Positions 1-5,061 of a stretch of DNA of 5,061 nucleotides are shown piece by piece. The position numbers were made by a program, and so were the translations under genes. The notes below the pieces were generated by a model. It did not search any database. It saw nothing but the letters and a program-made list of their open reading frames with translations, and had not been told where the DNA came from. The DNA comes from Planctomycetota bacterium (lineage in GTDB: Bacteria > Planctomycetota > Phycisphaerae > WQYP01): positions 1-5,061 of the forward strand of contig JAJZCU010000204.1 in the NCBI GenBank assembly GCA_021828935.1, in the 5' to 3' direction. Every line of letters starts with the position of its first letter. Position 1 is the first letter of the stretch.

Positions 1-366
1 CGGGCCCTTCTCCGTGTCGTTTCTCAGCAATCCCCGGTGCGGCAGTGAAACCATCTGTGTCTCGCGAACTGAAAGGAGTCCACCATGCAATGAACCGTTT
101 GCCATGTAGCCGCCCGAGCGGCCCGTGGAGCAATCCATCGGGTCGAGGCCTTGGCGTGGCGAAGATGTGATCCGTAATGTTTTTTACGTGAACCCAAATC
201 AGCCTCGCTACGCCAATCGAGAGCGGCCAAGTAATCGGATTAAACGAAGCCAGCACCGTCGGTGAAGAAGCGGTTACTCAGGTGCAACTTATACTGCTCC
301 CGGTTGTCAAGGCGCAAAACCTCTTGCTGCAATGGGGCTCGCGGCGATATTGGTTAAAGAATGCCC
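1..366. other. Left-edge region with no supported gene
   Basis: This stretch lies downstream of the leftward ComM gene and reaches the window edge. I see no tRNA, no rRNA and no clear intrinsic terminator for ComM. Several short frames are open to the edge: a plus-strand frame ending with TGA at 168-170 (55 codons, no start in the window before an internal ATG at 90), another plus-strand frame ending with TAG at 107-109, and minus-strand frames starting near 138 and 230. They overlap one another and none resembles a family I know. A Shine-Dalgarno-like GAAAGGAG at 71-78 precedes an ATG at 85, but that frame closes after two codons; an overlapping ATG at 90 gives only 26 residues. A partial gene crossing the edge is possible but cannot be shown here. 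Confidence 0.5.
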
Positions 367-1908
367 TCAATACCTTCGATCCAGCAGGCGGTACTGCACC
401 GCTTCGCTGATGTGCGATGCGGTGATGGCGGGGGAGTCTTCCATGTCCGCGATGGTGCGCGCCACGCGGCGGACTTTGTCGAACGCCCGGGCGCTTAGGC
501 CCAGTTCCTCCATGGCCTGTTTCATTAACATTAAAGAGGGTTCATCCAATGCGCAATGCTCCTTAAGCTGCGTGGTGCGCATGGCGGCGTTGGTCATCGT
601 GCTGTGCTCGCCGAATCGCTGGGCCTGGGCTTTGCGGGCGCGTTCCACCTGTTTGCGCATGTCCGCGGAGCTTTGACCTTCGCGCTTGCTGGTTAAATCG
701 CGGTACGTCACGGCGGGCACTTCCAGATGGATATCAATGCGGTCCAGCAGCGGCCCTGAAAGTCGTCCCAGGTATTTTTCCATGGCCATGTCCTGCGTTC
801 CGCCATTCGACCGTTGAATGGTTCCCTTGCCGCTGGCGGAGGGGTTCATGGCGGCCACCAACATGCAGCGGGCGGGGAAACAGACGCTGGAATGCGCGCG
901 GGAAATGGTCACCGTGCCCGCTTCCAGCGGTTGGCGCAGCATTTCCAGCACGCGGCGGGAAAATTCGGGCAGTTCATCCAAAAATAAAATGCCGTGATGG
1001 GCCAGTGAAACTTCGCCGGGGCGGGGGATGCTCCCGCCGCCGATGAGGGCCGCGCCGCTGGCGGAATGGTGGGGCGTGCGCACGGGGCGGGTGCGCATGA
1101 GGCTGATATTTTTTGGTAGCAAACCGCAGGCGGAATAAATGCGCGTGGTTTCCAGGGCCTCATGCCGCGTGAGCGGGGGCAGAATGGTGGGCAGTCGCTG
1201 GCAAAGCATGGTTTTACCGGCGCCCGGCGGGCCCAGCAGCAGCACATTGTGCCGGCCGGCGGCGGCAATGGTCAGCGCCCGCTTGGCCAGTTCCTGGCCG
1301 CGCACATCGGCGAAATCAACGTCGTAATCCCCGGCGCCCACTTCAGACTGCTGTTCCGGCGGCGCTTCGGCCTGCAGGTCCAGTTGCCCATTAAGAAATC
1401 CCGTCAATGTGCTGATGCTGTCAATGGCGTACACGGCCACGCCGGGCACCACGGCGGCTTCGCGGGCATTGTCCGGCGGGAGCAGCACGCCTTGTTTGCC
1501 GCTTTCAACGGCCAGCATGGCCATGGACAGCGCGCCCTTGATGGGCCGCACCGAACCATCCAGCGCCAGTTCTCCCGCTACTAAAAAATGTTTGTGTTTG
1601 TCGCCGCGAATGCTTTTGCTGGCGTGCAGCACGCCCAGGGCAATGGGCAATTCCAATGCGCTGCCTTCCTTGCGCAAGTCCGCCGGCGCCAGGTTCACCA
1701 GCAGGCGCTCCTGCGGAAAGGCAAAACCGCTGTTGACCATGGCGGTGCGAATGCGGTCCATGGCTTCGCGCACGGCGGTGTCGGCCAAGCCCACGATCTG
1801 CGGGGGCCGCTGTTCCAATTCCGGCTGGCGTCCGCCGATGTTGACTTCCACTTCACAGCGTACGGCGTCAATGCCCTGGAGCACGAAACTGTGTACTTTG
1901 GCGAGCAT
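367..1908 (-). CDS. comM: ComM/YifB-family AAA+ ATPase (Mg-chelatase-like helicase)
   Basis: Cytoplasmic AAA+ ATPase of the YifB/ComM family. Characterised ComM is a hexameric helicase that promotes branch migration during natural transformation; its role in this organism is inferred. The protein is 513 aa, a normal full length. Residues about 15-140 form the Lon-S5-like ChlI domain (opening MLAKVHSFVLQGIDA, with DGSVRPIKGAL near 117-127). Residues about 190-395 are the Mg-chelatase ATPase: Walker A GPPGAGKT at 226-233, Walker B ILFLDE at 307-312, sensor-1 Asn in AAMNP near 355, and the arginine-finger segment LLDRID near 387-392. Residues about 400-505 are the Mg-chelatase C-terminal helical domain, with the SARAF...RVARTIAD sensor-2 region near 472-487. 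The ATG at 1908 is chosen because it restores the family N terminus and has GGGAG five bases upstream; the in-frame TTG at 1920 would overlap that ribosome site. Oddity: the insert after AAMNP normally carries clustered cysteines (CPCG...CxC) but has none here. No dprA neighbour is visible. Identification is secure; biological role less so. Confidence 0.96.
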   Translation of the reverse strand: MLAKVHSFVLQGIDAVRCEVEVNIGGRQPELEQRPPQIVGLADTAVREAMDRIRTAMVNSGFAFPQERLLVNLAPADLRKEGSALELPIALGVLHASKSIRGDKHKHFLVAGELALDGSVRPIKGALSMAMLAVESGKQGVLLPPDNAREAAVVPGVAVYAIDSISTLTGFLNGQLDLQAEAPPEQQSEVGAGDYDVDFADVRGQELAKRALTIAAAGRHNVLLLGPPGAGKTMLCQRLPTILPPLTRHEALETTRIYSACGLLPKNISLMRTRPVRTPHHSASGAALIGGGSIPRPGEVSLAHHGILFLDELPEFSRRVLEMLRQPLEAGTVTISRAHSSVCFPARCMLVAAMNPSASGKGTIQRSNGGTQDMAMEKYLGRLSGPLLDRIDIHLEVPAVTYRDLTSKREGQSSADMRKQVERARKAQAQRFGEHSTMTNAAMRTTQLKEHCALDEPSLMLMKQAMEELGLSARAFDKVRRVARTIADMEDSPAITASHISEAVQYRLLDRRY

Positions 1909-1910
1909 GT

Positions 1911-1918
1911 CTTCTCCC
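1911..1918 (-). promoter_or_regulatory. Ribosome binding site of comM
   Basis: On the minus strand the sequence GGGAGAAG lies immediately before the ATG at 1908, with five bases between GGGAG and the start. This decides the start in favour of the ATG over the upstream in-frame TTG at 1920-1918, which partly overlaps this site. Confidence 0.8.
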
Positions 1919-1951
1919 AAAAATGCTTTTTAACAAAAGATGCAGAAAGGT

Positions 1952-1979
1952 ATTATGGCAGTTGGTGACGGAAAGTCGA
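1952..1979 (-). promoter_or_regulatory. Candidate sigma70-type promoter of comM
   Basis: On the minus strand a -35 element TCGACT (4 of 6 consensus bases, 1979-1974) is followed after 16 bases by a -10 element CATAAT (5 of 6, 1957-1952). Transcription would start near 1945 and leave a leader of about 37 bases before the ATG. Prediction by eye only; the -10 is the stronger half. Confidence 0.5.
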
Positions 1980-2237
1980 GATGCGGCGCCGGATTATTGA
2001 ACAATTTTCTTCTGATTTCCCCAGCCCGCGGCGGTGGGCCGATAAAAGCGGCGGCGACATCATTCCGGCGAATTTGCCGGCAACCAAGTCGATGCCAGGA
2101 AGGCTGCGGATTACTCGAATCGCTGGCAAGGTTGCCGGCCCTGAATCGGCGCGCCGCGGACGCCCTGGCACAGCGGAAGGATGAATTTCCCTCGCCGCGG
2201 GCATTTGTCGCAGGCCCGAAGCTGCGCGGTTTAGGTA
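1980..2237. other. Divergent intergenic region without a supported gene
   Basis: This GC-rich stretch lies between the two promoter zones. Frames of 67 to 188 codons cross it on both strands, but they overlap the promoters or the large enzyme gene, have arginine- and proline-rich non-protein-like compositions, lack good ribosome sites and match no family I recognise, so I treat them as chance. The one structured element I see is the nested inverted repeat at 2076-2139. Confidence 0.6.
2076..2139. repeat. Nested inverted repeat, possible structured RNA or DNA element
   Basis: GCCGGCAACC at 2076-2085 is perfectly complementary to GGTTGCCGGC at 2130-2139. Inside this 10-bp outer stem, GCCAG at 2094-2098 pairs with CTGGC at 2123-2127, and GATT at 2109-2112 pairs with AATC at 2118-2121, giving a long interrupted hairpin. 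Part of the 5' arm (2076-2080) can instead form a local hairpin with CCGGC at 2065-2069. There is no U-tract, so it does not look like an intrinsic terminator. It lies upstream of the proposed start sites of both genes, so neither predicted transcript would contain it. Function unknown; in GC-rich DNA part of this could be chance. Confidence 0.4.
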
Positions 2238-2255
2238 TTGTGCACAACGGCACAA
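2238..2255. promoter_or_regulatory. CRP-like dyad, candidate operator
   Basis: The sequence reads TTGTGC-N6-GCACAA, a perfect 6+6 dyad with 6-bp spacing, much like the CRP/FNR-family arrangement TGTGA-N6-TCACA. Its left part is also a perfect 10-bp palindrome, TTGTGCACAA at 2238-2247, so the half-site GCACAA occurs twice in direct orientation (2242-2247 and 2250-2255). It ends 7 bp before the proposed -35 element of the rightward gene, with its centre about 51 bp before the predicted start of transcription. A regulator binding here could control the exported enzyme. Which regulator is unknown. Confidence 0.4.
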
Positions 2256-2262
2256 GTTTTTC

Positions 2263-2291
2263 TTTACATGCTGCCGACCCGTGCCTATCCT
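2263..2291 (+). promoter_or_regulatory. Candidate sigma70-type promoter of the exported enzyme
   Basis: A -35 element TTTACA (5 of 6 consensus bases, 2263-2268) and a -10 element TATCCT (4 of 6, 2286-2291) are separated by an optimal 17 bp. Transcription would start near 2298, giving a leader of about 75 bases. This is the best promoter-like pair upstream of the gene; the weak -10 would fit a regulated promoter. Confidence 0.55.
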
Positions 2292-2319
2292 ATTGCCCAG
2301 TTCCAATTTTGGCGCGGGC

Positions 2320-2349
2320 GTGTCCCCGAAGGACACATGTGCTGCATGT
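2320..2349 (+). other. Two overlapping small hairpins in the leader
   Basis: Within the predicted 5' leader, GTGTCC at 2320-2325 pairs with GGACAC at 2331-2336 around a 5-base loop, and ACATG at 2335-2339 pairs with CATGT at 2345-2349 around another 5-base loop. The two share bases 2335-2336, so both cannot form fully. They lie 13 bases or more upstream of the ribosome site. No known riboswitch class is recognised; they may only affect mRNA stability or be incidental. Confidence 0.3.
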
Positions 2350-2361
2350 TCCGGTTATTTC

Positions 2362-2368
2362 AGGAGGT
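2362..2368 (+). promoter_or_regulatory. Ribosome binding site of the exported enzyme
   Basis: AGGAGGT is a full-consensus Shine-Dalgarno sequence, with five bases between AGGAGG and the ATG at 2373. It fixes that start, which also begins a typical signal peptide. Confidence 0.9.
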
Positions 2369-2372
2369 TTGA

Positions 2373-4985
2373 ATGTCTGCGAAATTCCAGCGATCTTTGG
2401 CCACGCTAGCTGTCGCCGTTGTTGCCGCCGGCACGCTGGCTGGCGCGGCGCATCTGGCCCGAGCGGCCGCTTTTCGCCCACCTGCGGTTCCGCTGATCGC
2501 GTTTGACCCGTACATGAGCATCTGGTCCGAGGCCAATAAGCTGGCCAACCACAACACGCATTATTGGGATGGAAAAGATCAGAAACTGGTCAGCATTATC
2601 CGTGTTGACGGCCATCCGTACCGCATCATGGGCAATGACCCGGCGGGCATACCGGCCATGCACCAGAAAAGCGTGCAGGTGCTGCCCACCCGCACCATCT
2701 ATCAATTCAAGAATTCCAAAATTTTATTAACGCTGACCTTCATGACGCCCCGCCTGCCGGCGCACCTGAAATACATGACCCAGCCCGTGACGTACATCAC
2801 ATGGCAGGTGCGTTCCGCGGATGGCAGCCCGCACAAAGTGCAGTTGTATTACAGCACCAGCACCCGGGTGGCGGTTAACACCAGCAAGCAGAAAGTGAAA
2901 TGGTGGCGCAAGACCATGGGCCCACTGACGGCGTTGCAAGCCGGCCACCCAACGCAGAATTATTTCGACATTGCGGGCGATCCGGTCGGTTTGGACTGGG
3001 GATATGTATACACGGCCGCAAATACCAAGCAGGCCGCGGGCGTTGTCGCCCTGAATCGTACTTGCGTGCATGCGTTTACGTCTACCGGAAAAGTGCCCAA
3101 CAACAACGCCACGGGAATGCCGCGATCCATCGCCAACGGCAACCCGGTGGAGGCCTTCTCGTTTAACCTTGGGTCCGTGGGCAGCACGCCGGTAAGCCGG
3201 CACGTAATGGTGGCGTATGACGAAGTGTATGCGATTAACTTTTTCGGCGAATACACGCGGCCGTACTGGCGGAAGGGGGGCGTAACGCCCGCCAAGATGC
3301 TGGAAAAGGCGGCCACGCGGTATAAAAAACTTACGAAGGACTGCATCGCGTTTGATACGAAAGTGATGGCCGATGCACGGCGCGTTGGCGGGCGGCGATA
3401 CGCGGTGATTGCCGCCTTGGCGTACCGGCAGGCCTTGGCGGCCATGGGCATTTCGGCCGACCGCAATGGCGCTCCGATGGTCTTTACCAAAGAAGAAACC
3501 AGCAACGGCGACATTGCCACGGTCGACGTATTTTTCCCCGCGTCGCCAATCTGGCTGCTGTTTGACCCCCAGATGGAAGCGGCTTCCATGGAACCGGTGC
3601 TGGATTCCGCGGAAACCAAGCGCTGGAAATTCCCGTGGGCCCCGCATGATCTGGGCACCTATCCCATTTGCACCGGTCATTACAATTCCGGCGGCGAAAA
3701 CATGCAGGTGGAAGAAAGCGGCAACATGATCATCCTGGCCGACGCGATCGCCCGTGCGGAAGGCAACGCCAAGTTTGCCACCAAGTATTGGCCCATGCTT
3801 ACCAGTTGGGTGCAGTATCTGCGACGGGCGGGCTTTGACCCCAAGAAGCAGCTCAGCACCAATGATTTCCTGGGCTTCATGGCGCACAATGCAAATTTAT
3901 CTATTAAGGCCATTTTGGCCATGGGGGCCTACGGGTCGTTGTGCAAGATGCGCGGCATGAACGGCGAAGCCCGCAGCTACCAGTCCCTGGCCCGCCGCTG
4001 GGCCCGCAAGTGGATGCGCGTGGACAACAACGGCAGCCATTACCGCATGGCTTTCAACCAGCCAGGAACCTGGAGTCAGGATTATAATCTGGTGTGGGAC
4101 CAGGTGCTGCATCTGCACGCGTTTCCGATGGCCGTGCGGCGGAAGCAAATGGCCTTCTACATGACACAGCTTCATAAATATGGCCTGCCCGATCGCAGCA
4201 CGGTTACGCAGACCAAGACCGATTTTTCCATCTGGACGGCGACCATGGCCACAAGACCTTCGCAGTTCCACGCCATTATCAACCGCATCTACAAATTCCT
4301 GGACCAAACCAGCACCCGTGTTCCATTCGCCGATCAATACGGGACGCGCAAAGGCTGGGGCGGAATGCATGCGAGGCCAGTCATGGGCGCCGCGTTCATG
4401 CCCATGATGAACAACGCCAAGATATGGCATTACTGGGCCAGCCGCGGCGCGAAGTTTCCTGATAACTGGGCGGGCCTGCCCCCTCCCCCGGTGATTACAT
4501 CTGTCGTGCCCACGGCACAGCGGCGCCCGGTGATGTGGCGCTACACCATCAACCGTCCCGGCGCCGGATGGTACAAGAGAGGTTTTGACGCCTCTGGTTG
4601 GAAGCGCGGCCCGGCGGGCTTTGGCAGCGCTGACCCCGGCGTGCGGCCACGCACCAGGTGGCGCACGGATAACATTTGGATGCGGCGGCATTTCCGGCTT
4701 TCGGCCGCCAAGCTCCGCCATTTGAACCTCAAAGATTTGCGCATCTACGCCTACCATGATGAAGACATCAAGGTGTATATCAATGGCGTGTATGCCGGCG
4801 GCGCCAGCGGGTATTCCACCAGCTATGTGCCGTTGGAAATGACCCGCGCCAGCGAAAAGGCCCTGCACGCGGGAGAAAATTTGATGGCCATCACCGTGCA
4901 TCAGACCACCGGCGGCCAGTTCGCCGATGCCGGTCTGGTGGAATGGCATATTCCGCGGCGCCGCCATCGCGCGGGCGGTCATTAA
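2373..4985 (+). CDS. Exported GtaA-type glutaminase-like protein with C-terminal beta-sandwich domain
   Basis: Exported 870-aa protein with the domain order of fungal glutaminase A (GtaA, L-glutamine to L-glutamate and ammonia). Residues 1-31 are a signal peptide: basic start, alanine-rich core about 9-26, likely cleavage after ARA at 29-31. Residues about 36-90 match DUF4964 (FDPYMSIWS at 44-52). Residues about 95-325 match DUF5127 (LDWGYVYTA from 207, PYWRK from 297). Residues about 335-690 match DUF4965/DUF1793, an (alpha/alpha)6-type domain, with KEETSNGDIATVDV at 373-386, APHDLGTYP at 423-431, EESGNM at 447-452, AHNANLSIKA from 504, GTWSQDYNLVWD at 565-576, TDFSIWTATMA from 616 and RVPFADQY at 649-656. 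A proline run (703-706) leads to residues about 715-860, a galactose-binding-like beta-sandwich (FDASGWKRGPAGFGS, DNIWMRRHF, YHDEDIKVYINGVYAGG) seen appended to many exported hydrolases. The tail is arginine-rich. It appears monocistronic, with its own promoter and terminator. Domain assignment is strong; the glutaminase activity is inherited from fungal homologues, and a glycan substrate is an open alternative. Confidence 0.92.
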   Translation: MSAKFQRSLATLAVAVVAAGTLAGAAHLARAAAFRPPAVPLIAFDPYMSIWSEANKLANHNTHYWDGKDQKLVSIIRVDGHPYRIMGNDPAGIPAMHQKSVQVLPTRTIYQFKNSKILLTLTFMTPRLPAHLKYMTQPVTYITWQVRSADGSPHKVQLYYSTSTRVAVNTSKQKVKWWRKTMGPLTALQAGHPTQNYFDIAGDPVGLDWGYVYTAANTKQAAGVVALNRTCVHAFTSTGKVPNNNATGMPRSIANGNPVEAFSFNLGSVGSTPVSRHVMVAYDEVYAINFFGEYTRPYWRKGGVTPAKMLEKAATRYKKLTKDCIAFDTKVMADARRVGGRRYAVIAALAYRQALAAMGISADRNGAPMVFTKEETSNGDIATVDVFFPASPIWLLFDPQMEAASMEPVLDSAETKRWKFPWAPHDLGTYPICTGHYNSGGENMQVEESGNMIILADAIARAEGNAKFATKYWPMLTSWVQYLRRAGFDPKKQLSTNDFLGFMAHNANLSIKAILAMGAYGSLCKMRGMNGEARSYQSLARRWARKWMRVDNNGSHYRMAFNQPGTWSQDYNLVWDQVLHLHAFPMAVRRKQMAFYMTQLHKYGLPDRSTVTQTKTDFSIWTATMATRPSQFHAIINRIYKFLDQTSTRVPFADQYGTRKGWGGMHARPVMGAAFMPMMNNAKIWHYWASRGAKFPDNWAGLPPPPVITSVVPTAQRRPVMWRYTINRPGAGWYKRGFDASGWKRGPAGFGSADPGVRPRTRWRTDNIWMRRHFRLSAAKLRHLNLKDLRIYAYHDEDIKVYINGVYAGGASGYSTSYVPLEMTRASEKALHAGENLMAITVHQTTGGQFADAGLVEWHIPRRRHRAGGH

Positions 4986-5014
4986 CCGCGTGGCCTTAAA
5001 CAGCCGAAACGTCC

Positions 5015-5049
5015 ACGGCCGGGAACCAGATTCCCGGCCGTTTTTTTTT
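5015..5049 (+). terminator. Intrinsic terminator after the exported enzyme gene
   Basis: ACGGCCGGGAA at 5015-5025 and TTCCCGGCCGT at 5031-5041 form a perfect 11-bp, mostly GC stem with a 5-base loop (CCAGA), followed by eight more T residues (5042-5049). It begins 29 bases after the stop codon. There is no matching A-tract on the left side, so it should act on rightward transcription only. Confidence 0.95.
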
Positions 5050-5061
5050 GTGTCAATAAAA

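Noticed and set aside
173..188. Short inverted repeat CGTAA-TGTTTT-TTACG, considered as a terminator for a gene at the left edge.
   Set aside because: Only a 5-bp AT-rich stem and no T-tract after it, so it does not fit an intrinsic terminator.
24..230. Minus-strand open frame of 68 codons at the left edge.
   Set aside because: No ribosome site, no recognisable motif, and other frames are equally open over the same bases.
278..308. Minus-strand TTGACA followed by TATAAG, considered as a promoter.
   Set aside because: The gap is only about 11 bp, too short for a sigma70 promoter, and no gene is identified downstream.
1908..1920. TTG at 1920-1918 as the comM start, adding four residues (MGED).
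   Set aside because: The TTG sits at the edge of the GGGAG ribosome site that serves the ATG at 1908, and the family N terminus begins at MLAKVHSF.
1139..1968. Plus-strand open frames of up to 174 codons opposite comM.
   Set aside because: They lie antisense to a well-supported AAA+ ATPase with all key motifs; their translations show no family features.
1930..2506. Open frames of 107, 127 and 188 codons crossing the intergenic region on both strands.
   Set aside because: They overlap the promoters or the start of the exported enzyme, lack convincing ribosome sites and have low-complexity basic compositions typical of GC-rich non-coding DNA.
2727..4982. Two long minus-strand open frames (386 and 361 codons) antisense to the exported enzyme gene.
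   Set aside because: They use exactly the complement of the sense codons and are open only because the sense gene rarely uses TTA, CTA or TCA. Their products are His/Arg/Gly-rich without recognisable motifs, whereas the sense frame has a signal peptide and conserved domains throughout.

Overview
This window carries two convincing genes, transcribed divergently from a 464-bp intergenic region, plus a strong terminator at the right end. The DNA is moderately GC-rich, with good Shine-Dalgarno sites and sigma70-like promoters. The likely source is a Gram-negative environmental bacterium. I lean towards Planctomycetota, possibly Phycisphaerae, because the ComM/YifB homologue keeps its ATPase core but lacks the cysteine cluster typical of the family, and because the other product is a large exported enzyme of a kind common in polysaccharide-degrading bacteria. 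This placement is inference, not proof.

Layout. Positions 1-366 hold no supported gene; some short open frames run off the left edge. Positions 367-1908 on the minus strand encode a complete ComM/YifB-family AAA+ ATPase (magnesium-chelatase-like helicase, 513 aa from the ATG I prefer). Positions 1909-2372 are intergenic. They contain a candidate promoter for each gene, a CRP-like dyad upstream of the rightward promoter, and a nested inverted repeat that neither gene explains. Positions 2373-4985 on the plus strand encode an exported 870-aa protein with the full GtaA-type 'glutaminase' architecture (DUF4964, DUF5127, DUF4965/DUF1793), followed by a galactose-binding-like beta-sandwich at the C terminus. 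A perfect 11-bp stem plus T-tract terminator ends this unit at 5015-5049.

The two genes do not appear to share a pathway. ComM acts in the cytoplasm on DNA recombination intermediates, while the large enzyme acts outside the cytoplasm, on glutamine or, as the added carbohydrate-binding-like domain suggests, on a glycan. They are best read as neighbours with separate promoters. I see no mobile element, CRISPR array, tRNA or rRNA. The main points of interest are the uncertain substrate of the 'glutaminase', the cysteine-less ComM insert, and the structured divergent intergenic region.
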